A DNA stretch of 64,000 nucleotides from Cryptomeria japonica (taxonomy: Eukaryota > Streptophyta > Pinopsida > Cupressales > Cupressaceae): NCBI RefSeq assembly GCF_030272615.1, contig NC_081410.1, positions 127,643,140 through 127,707,139 on the forward strand, read 5' to 3'. The translations under genes were made by a program, and so were the position numbers. Below the pieces are notes generated by a model that worked only from the letters and a program-made list of their open reading frames with translations, searched no databases and was not told the origin of the DNA. Of the stretch, positions 1-12,543 are shown one piece after another. Numbering within the stretch: the stretch's first letter is position 1; the number at the start of each line of letters is the position of its first letter.

Positions 1-246
1 TGTTGCTAGGGTTTCCACAACTAATGCAAAGTGAAGCAAGTGGGAGATAACGCAAAGGATGGCAAAGGGTCTAATAAGACAATGGTCAAGAATAGACCTT
101 GTAAAAGGGACTTATCTCGGGTACCAAGTGACAAGTATGGCAGCCTAATGTTTTTCAAGGGGTAATCATTCTTACCAAAATATGACCAAAATATAATTCT
201 CACACATATATCATTTATATAATTTCAATGGGCTGCGGGCCCCAAT

Positions 247-248
<2 letters not shown>

Positions 249-304
<56 letters not shown>
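249..304. repeat. (AT)28 microsatellite
   Basis: Uninterrupted AT dinucleotide run of about 56 bp. The 'YIYIYI' peptides it encodes in several frames are artefacts. Confidence 0.98.
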
Positions 305-308
<4 letters not shown>

Positions 309-1124
309 GAATGGGTCGCTCTCTTGGATGCATATGTAAGCTAAGAAAAATACTAATGCATAACACAGCCCAATATAAAATTTCAACAAAAAAAAGCAAC
401 AGGGTTGACACTTCAATTTTTGTTCCGACAGTTTTAAAAGCAATGTGTAAAAGAAAACATAACAGCAAATAAACAAGATGTACCATTTTCTAACCAACTC
501 ATTTGATGATATTGATTGGCACAGATCCAACTGATATACAGCTTATGTCTATAATATTTTATTTGCAGCAATTTTGTCAAGGTTAACAGGCCGTGATGAA
601 GTGATAAATTGTTGTGGTTCGCACAAGTAGTTATCACATCAAATGCAATTAATTTTTCAACTTGACATTTGTGAACAAAGAACATCTTGTCCAACTTAAT
701 TATGAAGGAATGAATATTTCATATTCATGAGTTGTCAAATCATATATAAATGGTCATTTCCTTATCAAATAAGGGCTTATATAGAGCAAAATGAATGATC
801 TGCCTCACAAACGACTGCATTTGGTGTAAATGGGCAAATGGTGAAAGTTATATAAATATACCATGCACTAAGAGTGAAAAGCATAGTCAATCAGATGCAT
901 TATTTAATAATAGAAGCTGATTTACCAGAAAGTCTGCACAACAATAAACATGATTATTGAGAGAGTCCTATAATTCATAGAAGATAACAGATGCACTCAA
1001 TTGCTGCTTCCAGACAATGAATCTCCAAACTCCTAACTACTAATACCATGTTGGCATCTATAGCATATGCAGTTATGCACACAATGCAAAGAATAATTGT
1101 GTGAATGTTTGTATTTACAGATAA

Positions 1125-1443
1125 TTCACAGTGGTACAGATGGAATGGTGTTCCTTCGCTTGAACTACTCAAGAAAACAATAACGATTGGAAGTGCATGC
1201 ATTGGGCACAACCATAGACAGCATCACAGTGATTGAGCATATGCCTTTGTTATTCCTTGGTTCTAATGTTTGCATTTATTCAGAGAGTTCAAAGTGATAC
1301 AGATGGAATAGTGTCCATTGCTTGAGCCTTTAACTACTCAAGAAAACAATAAACATCAGAAGCACAGCTGTGCTTAAAAATACAGAGGGGCACAATCATA
1401 ACAGCATCATAGAGATTAAGCAAATGCCTTTAACTATTCCTTG
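1125..1443. repeat. Decayed tandem duplication, ~160-bp unit
   Basis: Two adjacent segments (about 1125-1262 and 1285-1443) share the same order of words: a 'tacagatggaat' block, 'ctactcaagaaaacaata', a 'gggcacaa' block, 'cagcatca' and 'cctttgttattccttgg'-like ends. Substitutions and small indels separate them, so it is an old local duplication. No coding role is apparent. Confidence 0.7.
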
Positions 1444-3126
1444 GAACTTTTAGTACCTACACAAGAAATATAAAGCACATTCTTATGCCTGATTGCCTGA
1501 AAAAAAGAACCATGCAATACATGAATATCTACTGAAGAGTTATGGGCATTCATCCCATGATTGTTTGTCACAAAACATTCAAGAGATCTAACTTTAACAC
1601 ATATATAAATACCAGTTATCTTGTATCTTGGTATTCAAGGAGAAATAAAAAAGAATGTTTAGAAAAGCCAGACTTGAAAAGAACTTATAAACAAATTTAA
1701 CCTTATCTGGAAATGTAATCGACCTTGAGAAAAATCCATGACTGCAAGTTCTGAGAAACCAACCTGATTGTCATTCTCCAAGAAAATGAACCAAAAGATT
1801 ACTGGGGAGAATTTATCTTGAAAAATAAATCTGTAACCACAAAAACAGAATCAACTTTCTTACCTCTACAATCTGTGTAGATATTGTATAAAAAAGATGA
1901 ATGTTTATAATATTAAGATTTATCCAAAAACAAAAAATGTTAAAATAACCCTTCTGAAATGACTGTATAGAGGTATGACTCTACCCACCAGTTTCCAAAG
2001 AGTCTCGCTGACAATTAGAATTTTGTGTAAGCGCTGTTGAATCTTGGCCTTCATGCAGTCATTTATCACACTGATAGTTGCTCGTACAGATGATCCCAAT
2101 GGGTTCTCTTGGTTTCAGTCACCAAAAGAGTCAACGATGTTGCATTTTGACTTTCTTGTAAACATATTCACAAGTTTTAATGAACGGAAACCAGCCAATT
2201 TGATCTCTATGAAACTAGCTGACCATGCCTCAGATAGAAATAAGTATTCGATTTGGTAAACAAAGCTCTGTACTCTTCAGAGTAACAGTTGAGTTTCTAG
2301 AGGAAGCCATCCTACATTTATGACATGAAGAATGTCAATTTGGTGTCTCAAATGCCTAGCAACATCAATAATTTGATCAAAACACTTTCTACATAGAACA
2401 ACAGACCAGATTTGCAGACACAATTTACTAAATACCTGCATAAACTCTTTTCTATTTCGCTTTACCTTTTTCTCTGCTATTGCATATTAAAAAAAAAAAT
2501 TTATCTTGATGCCTTTTAGGCCTCTGGATAATCCAAAATATTCATGAGGTTTAATGTCTGCTACAAGACAAATATATCTAATTATTTCTACCATACATTA
2601 TAAAATCAGAGCACTCAAATCAAAATCTCTGACGAGAAACTCACTCATTTGCCAAAAAGGAATGTCGACTTGCCACAAATACTCAACAAGTGTGCCACAT
2701 TAACTCACCAAACATTACAAAGACAATATCAGAAGGTGGATGCGCCAAAAACACACTAAAAACATGCAAATTTGACCTTTTTAAATCCATCTAACCCTTG
2801 CAGATTTCTCACTCTGCATTTGCAACCTTGTTTGAACAATCAAACAACCTTGAAGGTAATTCAAAGAGCAAAGTTCTGCAATTTATTGAGTTTTAAATTT
2901 TTAAAAATTATAAACATTTCTAGAATGTTATTTCATTCATAAATGATACATTTACATGTTTAAGCTTGTTTGCAAACCATTCAATTCTGTTTTCATGTCA
3001 TTTAATACTAATTTTATTTTATTTTTAAATTAAAAAGTTGATTTTAAAACCATTGGAGTATATCAATGGGTATGACAACATATATTATTGTGCTTCAATT
3101 CGTAACAATATTCAATTAATGTTCAA

Positions 3127-3290
3127 CGTTTGTTTTAAATAGTGTAGGATTTATTTTTTAAAACAAAAAACGTTTGTTTTAAATAGTGTAGGATTTATTT
3201 TTTAAAACAAAAAACGTTTGTTTTAAATAGTGTAGGATTTTTTTTTAAACAAAAAACGTTTGTTTTAAATAGTGTAGGATTTATTAATTT
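3127..3290. repeat. 44-bp tandem repeat, about 4 copies
   Basis: Units begin at 3127, 3171, 3215 and 3257. Each starts 'cgtttgttttaaatagtgta' and ends in an A-rich run; units 1 and 2 are identical at 44 bp, unit 3 is 42 bp, and unit 4 is partial. Near-identity shows recent slippage or unequal exchange. The sequence is AT-rich and has no open frame. Confidence 0.95.
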
Positions 3291-3559
3291 ATGGTTTGAG
3301 AAAACATTGGTTTGCTTTGATTTCTATTGCCATCCATTTAATGTTTAAAATGCATCTGATTTAATGTTGTTGTTTGGGGTTTAAACTTTAAAGCATGTTT
3401 TTTCAATTTTAGCATTTTATGTATCAAAAAATTACATTGAAAATTTATTTTTCTGGTTTTATTAATGTCAAATTTGCACTAAGCATCCAATAGCATCGAC
3501 AAATGATAGCTGACCCAATGGAGAAAAGCATGGTAAACCAAGACTGAACTTGTAGTTAC

Positions 3560-4670
3560 TGCAGGATGAAGATGAGTGGAGGTATCGTCTTAAGTACCAC
3601 CTCGCATGTATTGTTGGTTGTGAATTGTGATGTCAAACTATGTCCCAATGCCAAGCTAGAGGTAGAATGGGAGATAAAAGTGACTCTTGCATTGATAGAC
3701 CAAAGAAATTGGTGAAGATGATGACAAATGCAGACATATCAGCACTCATGAATCCCAACATGGCGTACTAAAGCAAGGTGGATATGACAAAGATTGTGGA
3801 CTTTGGGTGTAATCCATGGATTGGTGGCACATCCACTTCATCTAGCTCAAGCAAAGCCCAATTGCATAGCTTTTTTGTTCCCCAAAAAAAACTTGAATCA
3901 CAACCTTTGCTTGAAGCCGAAGGTATGTGTAACAAGGACAACCATGAGAATGTCAACAGGGGTTGTGCTAATTTTTTATTCAAAAACAACTTTCCTTTCA
4001 ACATGGTGAAGAGCTCTTATTGGGAGAATTTGGTTAGGCCATTGCTAGTTCCAAAAAATGGTACAAATTGCCCACTCCACTTGACATAAGTGAATCACTG
4101 CTCAAGAAAGTAGTCACATATAAATAAATAATTATTTAAGGGCAAAGGAGGCAACAGCACAACCATGGATGCATCATACTTTCAAGTGCATCAATAGATG
4201 AAAGGAACTACACCTTCATCAACTTTCCAATAGCTTCAGATGATGAAAAGGTTATTTTAAGTACATAAACACCTCAAATAAGGTAAAGAATGTAAAGAAT
4301 TTGAGAACAATACTAAAGACGATTGTGTTGAAAATGGGCATTGAAAATCTAACGTAGATTATAATTGATAATTTAACAATAAATGTGACAGAAAGAAAAC
4401 TACTTCTAAAGAACCACCAAACACATATTTGGACCCTTGAGTTGTCCATTGTCTTGACCTTCTATTAGAAGACATTGGCAAAATTGATTGGGTGAGACCA
4501 ATGGTGAAAGCAACCAAGAACATCACCAAATACATCTACAATACCCCTTGGGTTTTCAACTTAATGAAAAATCATACCAAAGGGAAAGAACATGTGCAAG
4601 CAAATGTAACACAATTTGCAACTAACTTTCTCACCTTGCAAAGCATTTGTGCTTTGTTGACATTTTAAAA
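3560..4670 (+). pseudogene. hAT-family transposase pseudogene (BED finger + DUF659-like)
   Basis: Fragments of a hAT transposase lie in the right order on the plus strand but in changing frames. Near 3590 a BED-finger piece reads RLKYHLA, followed by a shifted LCPNA. At about 3960-4030 NFLFKNNFPFNMVKSSYW matches the conserved 'IPFN' block that precedes DUF659. About 4355-4390 gives IIIDNLTINVT, and about 4447-4505 gives VVHCLDLLLEDIGKIDWV. About 4515-4660 gives ITKYIYNTPWV and QFATNFLTLQS, which are hallmark DUF659 words. In-frame stops and frameshifts are frequent, and the C-terminal hAT dimerisation domain is not found before element A begins. It is a dead, 3'-truncated copy; no terminal inverted repeats were identified. 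Confidence 0.85.
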
Positions 4671-4785
4671 AATACATTAATTGTGAGACCAGCATTGTTG
4701 TTATATGGAGTCTAATCAAACTTGGGGGTTAAATTTTCCCTACTTCTATCAATGCAGTGTTCCCCTAATTTTTCGACGAGGGTTA

Positions 4786-4800
4786 GGGGGCAGCGCCCCC
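4786..4800. repeat. GC palindrome next to the left end of element A
   Basis: A perfect inverted repeat of five G and five C around CAGCG. The same GGGGCAGCGCCCC motif recurs at about 49305-49320 and 61370-61385, where it accompanies copia-LTR-like sequence. It is probably a remnant of such an LTR, cut by insertion of element A at 4812. Confidence 0.5.
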
Positions 4801-5354
4801 AAGATGGAGTCTATTGTGACCTATTTCACACATTGCCTCATTACAAATGGGGACCCCCAATGGTTTGCTTTTTAGGGTTTTTTGGTCTTAGCATTGCAAT
4901 TTCATAAGTCTTTTCATTGAGAATTTAAGGTTAGGGTTTTTGAAAGGTCACCCCAAGCCAAGTAGAGAATTTGTGCTCAAAACGCTATCAGGACATTGTC
5001 AAAGTGCTCAGAAGGTCTAAAGGATGAGGATCGCAGTTGCTTTGGGTCATTTCTGACAACTTTCTATTTTTAGAAATTTTGCTTTTTTTTTGGCACTTTG
5101 CGACCAATCCGAGAAGCAGCTTTTGTGGCTTGTTTTTTGCTTTTTTGAAAGTAGGATTAGGGTTCGGTTCCTCAGGTCATGTCATCAGTGCCCATGTTGT
5201 CAGAATCGAAAAATTACATCTCCAAGTGTCAAAAGCAGGGTAAAAACCCTAACCTAGGGTTTTTGTTCCAGAAGATCAAAACATGGCAATTCAAATGAAG
5301 ATGGTTTGAAAGAAAGGAAAATGGCATAAGGTCAAAAAGAAAGCATGGCTTATG

Positions 5355-6990
5355 AGTCTTCAAAGTCCGCCATGTCCAAGGATGCAATATTGTCTTATGA
5401 ACCCCCCAAGTCCGCCATGGCTGATTGCATACACGCATGTCCAATTGACTATGAACTCTGCCATAAGAATGGCCAAGAAATATCTAAGTTCGCCCAAGCC
5501 AATGGAGGTTAAAGTCCACCCAAGCATGATTGTCTAAAGGACTATGAACTCTGCCCAAGAAGTTTGGATATGGCCAATCACCATCCCAAGTCTACCAAGC
5601 ACGTGAAATTTAATGTCCAAAGATCCTCAAAGTCCACCTAGGCATAGTGGAAGGTATGATCAGCATATGGAAGATTTTCCAAACAAGCCTTAAGTCAGCT
5701 CAACCAAGAGTAAACATAGCACAATCAATATGAAGTCCACCTTGGCTTGTTAGCCTTGAAGACCACCCAAGTTGGAAGGCATGAAAGGCATGGCCAAACA
5801 AAGTTAAAGTCCGCCCATGGCAAGACAAAGCCCAAGTTGGCCTTGGCATAAAGCTCTCCAACTCCGCCCTACCCAAGTGCATGGCACAAATTAGTGAAGT
5901 CCGCCTTGCCTAGGATGAAGTGAAGTCCGCTTTAAAGGTAGAAAGCAATCTCCAAAATGATGCAAACTCTGCCCAAGGAGATAGAGGATAAAAGCAAGAC
6001 AAAGAAGAAAAGCATGGCAAAAGCACCAGGTTTGGAAGATGGCTGAGTAAACCCAAAGTCCGCCCAAGGAGATAAATAGGTGTACAAACCATTTTCAGGA
6101 TCACTTAAAGGAGAAGTTGGAGGTGTCTAGGAGAAGTTAGAATCAGCGCAGTTAAGGGATCATGTTCATTGTTGTATGAAATGTATCATAAAACATAGAA
6201 GCAAGTGAACATGCAATATGATTCCAATGCCAAAACACTAAGCAAGTCTGACTTGCCTAAGGGAGGACATGTCAAAGGCGAGTCAAACTCCTATCTGCAG
6301 TTAAGAAGGATGGCAAAGGTTAAGTAAACTCCAACCTGCAGTTAGCATAATGAAAAGGTTAAGTCAGCAGCTAGAAAGCGATGTCCAAGACTATTCAAAG
6401 TCTGCCCTCCCCCTAGCAAGTCCAAAAGAACTTCAAGTCCAATCATGGCATGTGAAAGACATGCAATATGATTCCAATGCCAAAACACTAAGCAAGTCCG
6501 ACTTGCCTAAGGGAGGACATGTCAGAGGTGAATCAAACTCCTATCTGCAGTTAAGAAGGATGGCAAAGGTTAAGTAAACTCCAACCTGCAGTTAGCATAA
6601 TGAAAAGGTTAAGTCAGCAGCTAGAAAGTGATGTCCAAGACTATTCAAAGTTTGCCCTCTCCCTAGCAAGTCCAAAAGAACTTCAAGTCCAATCATGGCA
6701 TGTGAAAGACAGCCAAACATGATAACAAGTCCGCCTAGGAAGTAAGGTTTGGACATCCAAAGCATGGTGAAGTCCGCTCAAGAGGGTTTTGGCATGATAA
6801 AAAGAAAACAAAGTTTGCTAATCTAGACACTAGCCAAGTTCGCTTATGGCATTCGGCTTAGACATAAAGATGATAAATTTTGCCAAGAAAGATAGCACAT
6901 CGACCTTCAAAGTTCGCCTAGGCATTAATGGAATATGTGAAGATAGCTAAGCAAGATGAGACGTCCATAATTTCGCCCATAATTTGAAGA
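5355..6990. repeat. Degenerate array of AAAGTCCGCCCAAGG words in element A
   Basis: The consensus word AAAGTCCGCCCAAGG, with variants such as AACTCTGCCCAAGG, AAGTTCGCCCAAG and AAGTCCACCTAGG, recurs more than twenty times at irregular steps of about 25-70 bp. It occupies the same relative position as the palindrome arrays of B, C, D and F, between the terminal box and the gene. The words are not palindromic. No protein is encoded. Confidence 0.75.
6211..6710. repeat. 250-bp perfect-register tandem duplication
   Basis: The segment 6211-6460 is repeated at 6461-6710 with few differences; both start ATGCAATATGATTCC and end at TGTGAAAGAC. It lies inside the AAGTCCGCC array, so it shows that this array can still change copy number by unequal exchange. 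Confidence 0.95.
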
Positions 6991-9435
6991 TTAGACATGA
7001 AGATGACCAACTTGCCTTGACTAAGAAAGAAAAATGGCTAGAGGAATAATAATTTCAACAAATAAGCACATGAAATTAACCATTGAAGGGTCAATTGATT
7101 GAACAGGTTGAAAATAAAGCTTGACACATAGAAAAAATTTATATTTTTCTAACACTTGGAAAAGATTTTCGAAAATTCAACACATGGAAAACTTGTGGAA
7201 TTTGAGGGAAGAATCTAGAATATTCCTCCTTTTTTTTGGCTAAGGATAAAAAATAAAACTTTCCATTTTAAAGGAAAAGTTAAAACAAAGACCAAGTTCG
7301 ATGAATGTAAAGTACAAAAAAAAGAAAAAAAAAATGGAGCTTCTAGAATTAAAATTCCTAACTCTATATCTATTCAACCAGTCACTTTCAAATTAATTAT
7401 CAGGTTTGAAGATTGGAGTTCGATTTTGGAAGAAGTTTTCTCTCTCTCTTTGGAAGATTGAATTTTGAAGAAAATTTTTGAAGAAGTAAAATTTTCTAAG
7501 TGTTGGAAGGAAGAGACAAGGTGCTTTTTCTGAGTTTATGACAGAATTTTCAGAATTTAAGATAAGTTTTCATCAAAATCAGTCAAAGAAAATCCTAGAG
7601 GTTCAAGAAATTCATATTCTTGACTGATCTCTTCTATCTAAACCACTCATTTCATGAAATTTACTAAGTACTTGCTCAAATTCTTCACTTTCAGTCTTCT
7701 TTTTCACAAGAATTTAGCTTTTTGACAAGCTGAAAGTGAAGTTTTCTAAGTAAAAATATCCAAAATCAGAGTTATAACTTTAAACAAGAAATAATGTTAA
7801 ATTTTCATGTGTATTGCAGGTTAATGACCACCAAAGGAGTACCTCCTAGGAAAGCTCAGATGAAGTTTGCCAGTAAAGGGTTGCAGCCAGAGTCATGGAT
7901 CACTCCCAAGTGGAAGAATGTCACAGACACCAACCTCGGGCACGTTGATTTGAAAGAATTCAGAAGAAGAATGCACGGGCATGATGGATACCTGCCAACA
8001 CCTATTGCCCACCGGATGATGAGAAATGGCATCGTCCAAGCAACCAGATTTCCACCAGCCATGGAGTGTGCAAAACTGATGGTCAAATGTGCTATTCATT
8101 ACAACGCACAAGAAAGAGAGATAATTGCACCTGATGGAAGAGTTTTAGCTCATCTTGGAGAGTTGGCCATTCAGGAAGCGTTTGGGATACCAAACTACAA
8201 CAGAACCTCATACAAAACCAAAGAAGACACCCAAAAACTCTATGATAACTAGCTAGACCTATGTGCAACAAATATCAACAGGTCATGGTTAGAAAAGCCC
8301 AGGGTTTCCCTCAAAAATGTACCAAAGAGTTTGTTGCACCCATACTTCAAACAATATCGTGACATCATCTTACTGTTGAACAGAGTAATGGGCAGCCCTC
8401 AGGGTGCACCATTTGAAACATGGATGTACTACTTCATTGATGAGATCACCTCAGGCGTTAAGATGTTCAATTGGTCAAGAATAATCAGTGATAATCTTCA
8501 TGAACAGCTGAAGAACTTGGAAAGGACAAAATCATTTTATATGAGTTCCTACATTGTCTACCTGTTAGCCAAAAATTATAGATACGAGTTGATGTGTTTT
8601 TATGCACATGCAAACACAGAATAAAATACCTAAAGGTACCTTATCCTCTCTTGAACAAAGTTTCCCAACTGCTGAAGATCTCGCCGAAGGATCAATCGAG
8701 GCAACTCCAAGGTTCTTGTATGTAGGGTCTCTACGTGTGGATAAGCTTCTTGCAGTACGATGTGATTTTGCTGGAATCACAAGGGGACTTACATTCGATG
8801 ATCTGAACGTCTAATTTGTTGGAATCACAAGTCCTATTGACTATCTGGAAGATAAAGAAATGGCAAAAGATACAAGGTTCGGTAAGACCTAGAATGCGAA
8901 AAGATGGATGAATGACTAGGTGGAGTCCTACTGGGTTGGGTCTCACCATCAGGTTAAACAATTCAACACCAACTCAGTGCAATCTTCTAAGGGATGTTTC
9001 AAATATGTCCAAATAGTACACCATCAGATACTGATCACCATTCAAGATAATGCGTGAACAACAGAGGTATTATGACTCGGGATTAAGCTCGTTCTATGCC
9101 AGTTGACCACGCAAGGCACTCTTACAGTCAGCAAAAGGCTAGTGGTTTGGACTAGGTGGATTCCATGCGAGTGCATTCAATAACTTCTTTCATTCAATCT
9201 AATCATTTATCATCTACAATGAAGATTCAACAAGAGACCATGCATATTGCAAAGAAACAACACATTTCACCATATCTTCAATGAAAAGAGGGTTCATTTA
9301 CAATCAAGGCAACAATTTCTTGCCTTCTCTTCCTAATCTACTCTAATTGCTATTCTATTTGCTATTCTTTATTAATCAATCTTTGACTATTATCTATTAA
9401 CCAACTATTAACCTTTACAAATGAGGAGCCAGGGC

Positions 9436-9443
9436 TTTATATA
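9436..9443 (-). promoter_or_regulatory. TATA box of element F tail promoter
   Basis: Minus-strand TATATAAA about 850 bp inside the CA end. Its position matches TATA boxes in the tails of B, C, D and E, so it fits the U3/R border of an LTR. Confidence 0.6.
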
Positions 9444-9755
9444 GAGAACCCTTTACAGATTGATGGCTCTGATTGATTTAGAATCAATGGCTAGGGTTAC
9501 AAGATAGAAACCCTAATTAGGGTTTGTTACAATAAACTTCCTCTAGCCAATAAGAAAATTACATTCCAAGAGTGAGGACCAATAGGAAGCATGGGTAAGT
9601 ACATCGAAGTTTGTGCCGCCTCTGATAGATTAGATACATTGAATCTGGTCCTACTGAGGTGGACCAATCCGACTGGAGGAATGATGATTGGGATGCCATC
9701 TTGTCTAGTACTTGCTCGTTCCTCTTCTAATATTCAATTTGATGATGCTGAAAAG

Positions 9756-10034
9756 TTAACTTTGATTAACTCTTCTGAAACTATCTACTTCTTCAACGTA
9801 CCCTTGCATCGACCTTGGTTGATCTTCCTCTGTCTTTAATGTGCTTGATGAACGGTGTGTCTTTCTTTGACTCCCATGTGTCTGATGAGGTTTCCTGACT
9901 GTCAAGTCGTCCTTCTTCGGAAGTACACCTCGCCTTGAAGTGTTGGCAAAGCCTTTCTTGGTTATCTTGTGGTAGAATGAGGTCTTGAGGCTAACTTGAA
10001 CTCCTTCAACACTCCTAGTCATCCAATGCCTCAA
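9756..10034 (-). CDS. Small unknown ORF in the cargo slot of element F
   Basis: A 92-residue basic open frame (KTSFYHKITKKGFANTSRRG, then a serine/threonine-rich tail) sits where the other copies hold the large gene. About 95 bp upstream a minus-strand TTTATTTTGCAG resembles a 3' splice site, in the same relation to the ORF as the leader intron of copies B and C. I recognise no family. It could be a fragment of a different captured sequence, or a chance frame in a deletion junction. The only support is position. Confidence 0.25.
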   Translation of the reverse strand: MRHWMTRSVEGVQVSLKTSFYHKITKKGFANTSRRGVLPKKDDLTVRKPHQTHGSQRKTHRSSSTLKTEEDQPRSMQGYVEEVDSFRRVNQS

Positions 10035-10332
10035 AGCACCTTGAGTCTTCCCCCTTTTGCCTATGGAACGTCCTTGATGATGATGGACTAGAAGTGGTCG
10101 TCCATGCCCTGGCCTGGTCTTCTTCTATCTGCAAAATAAACCAAGGATGATTAAGGACACATAATAAAATCATTCAACATAGCATTTTCTACCTTAAAAC
10201 ATCAACAAGAGTTATCAATATGAAGTTCACTTGAGATCCTTCCCAAGGCAAGCATATGCTTAGTTTTCTCTTCTCCAAAGCCTAGGGATCCATGTCCTCA
10301 CCTTGGTTATGGGCAAGTTAGGTGAAATTAAG

Positions 10333-12453
10333 AATTTCGCTCTGGACCCTTTGGAAGGGTCAAGAGCGAAATTCAAGCTTTAGACTTACTTCTTGACTTC
10401 CTTCACTTCAATTCACCTAACAAGGCAAGAACACCTCACTCCACCTTCAACCATGCCATAGGAATCAATGTTTTGGCTTCACTCAAGGAGAAAATGGTTG
10501 ATTTGGAGAATTTCGCTCTGGACCCTTTGGAAGGGTCAGGAGCGAATTTCTCTCTTTGCTTGTTTTCCCTCACTCAAATCCATTTCTTCCATTTGTTATT
10601 ACTTGATTCTCCATTTGAATCCTTCTCTCAACTTGACAACACTTACTTGGCCTCAAAAATGGCTAATAAGGAGAATTTCGCCAAAAACCATGGCCAGGTA
10701 CAGGACCTATTTAGGATTTCGCCCTGGGCCCTTTGGAACAGTCAAGAGCGAAATCCTTGTCCAAGCTTAAAATCTTCATTTCTAGAGGCGACAATCCATT
10801 CAAGAGCAATCCTAGAGGCATCTCCCAACTTCTCCCACCTTGGTCTAGGCTTAGCTTGGCATAAAAATGAAAGGAAAAGGTAGTTTTAAGGAATTTCGCT
10901 CTGGACCCTTTGGAAGGGTCAGGAGCGAAATTCATATTTTGAGCTTATCCTTTCATTCCTCACACTTCCATCCACCTTCAAAGGCAAGGTCATGCCACTT
11001 CACACCCATCCAAGCCATAAAAACCAAGGATTTGACTTGCTTTGAAGGGGAAATAGGTGATTTTAGGAATTTCACTCTAGACCCTTTGGAAGGGTCAGGA
11101 GCGAAATTCATGATTTGGCTCAATTCCTTCAAATTTGATAATCACTAGCAAGTCAAAGTCACACCTAAGGACACTTCCAATCCTAATTCATCTTGAACCG
11201 CCCTAGACTTGGCATAAAATTAAGGGAAAAGAGTGGTTTTGTGAAATTTTGCTCTGGACCCTTTGGAAGGGTCAGGAGCGAATTTCTCATTCTAGACTTG
11301 ACTCTTCATCTTTTCAATCCCAATCTTATTTGCAAGGTAAAATTCCATCACTCTTCACCCAAGGAACAAGGTTTGAAGCCCAAGCATGGAAGCAAATGAG
11401 GTTAATAAAGAATTTCGCTCTGGACCCTTTGGAAGGGTCAGGAGCGAAATTCATGATTTAGGCAAAATCTTCATCTTTCAAAACGTCCAACTACCTCTCA
11501 AGGCAAGAACATACCAATTCACCCTCCAACATGCCAATGCCTAGCCAAAACAAAGAAGAAAATAAGAGCTATAAGGATTTTCGCTCTGGACCCTTTGGAA
11601 GGGTCAAGAGCGAAATCCTCTTTCCAAGTTGATCTTGCACTTCATTCATCCAATTCTTCCTCAAACGCAATCAATTCAACTTCCTTTCATCCTAATCAAG
11701 GCAATTCGCTATCAAAATAGCTCCAGACAAGGTCACTCTAGGGCCTAAGGCAAAAGATAAGGTCAAATGGAGGATTTCCATCATTTCATCACCTCAAACC
11801 TCCTCTCCAAGGTAAATATGCATCCAAGTCTCCTCAACTATGCCTCAAAACTCCAAAACTTGGCCATATCAAAGAGCAAAAATAGAGAAAAAGTGAATTT
11901 CGCTCTGGACCCTTAGGAAGGGTCAGGAGCGAAAATCATGTTCTACGCTTAATTCTTCATTTCTCCAACTCCAAACCACCTCAAAAGGCAAAGACATGTT
12001 ACCTTACTTCCATCCATGCCATAAACACCAAGGACTTGACCTCCTCTAAGGGGAAAAATAGGTGTTTGTAAGAATTCTTGATCTTGGACAAAATCTTCAC
12101 ATTTTGATGCTTCCATTCACTTCCTAAGGCAGAACATGTCAAAACCTTCTCAATATGCCTTAGAAACTAGATCCTGGTCTATTCAAGGAAGAAGTGGGTG
12201 TCTTCTAAGAATTTCGCTCTGGACCCTTTGGAAGGGTCAGGAGCGAAATTTCTTTTAGACTCAAATCTTGACTTCATCTCTCACATTTTTTCACTCCAAA
12301 TAAGTGTTTTGCCCTCAATAATGCCTGGGAATGAGTTAGTTCTAAGTTTGGATCAAAGTAGAATGTGGAGAATTTTGCTCTGGATCCTTTGGAAGGGTCA
12401 GGAGCGAAATAGAAATTCGCTTTGGACCCTTTGGAAGGGTCAGGAGCGAAATT
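10333..12453 (-). repeat. Palindrome array of element F (12 hairpins, 2 lost)
   Basis: Twelve copies of the 41-bp palindrome, with plus-strand left arm AATTTCGCTCTGGACCCTT, loop TGG and right arm AAGGGTCAGGAGCGAAATT. The C of TTCG falls at 10338, 10514, 10720, 10897, 11073, 11250, 11416, 11582, 11901, 12215, 12376 and 12418. The double-length gaps 11582-11901 and 11901-12215 contain short arm stubs at about 11771 and 12071, where a hairpin seems to have been cut out. The last two copies are back to back. Reading frames through the array give repeated FALDPLEGSGAKF peptides, which I treat as translated DNA structure and not protein. Confidence 0.95.
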
Positions 12454-12484
12454 TGACATTTTGGTCTCTCCGTCAGGATTCATG

Positions 12485-12543
12485 TATGGAATATAACATT
12501 TAAGTATAAGTGACATTTCTTATACTTTAAGTTATATTCCATA
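12485..12543. repeat. AT-rich stem-loop beside the F array
   Basis: Arms TATGGAATATAAC and GTTATATTCCATA enclose a second inner pair AAGTATAAG / CTTATACTT, giving an almost continuous 22-bp stem around a TGACATTT loop. It lies between the last 41-bp palindrome and the element end. Confidence 0.85.

Larger units (their letters stand above)
1..3120. other. No gene seen; AT-rich intergenic DNA
   Basis: All open frames here are short and show no family resemblance or splice-supported structure. Apart from the (AT)n tract and the decayed duplication listed separately, nothing was recognised on either strand. Confidence 0.6.

Noticed and set aside
10333-12453. Repeated FALDPLEGSGAKF peptides as a repeat protein
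   Set aside because: They appear in several frames and on both strands because the underlying DNA is a palindrome; frames break in every spacer, and no start, splice or codon pattern supports translation.
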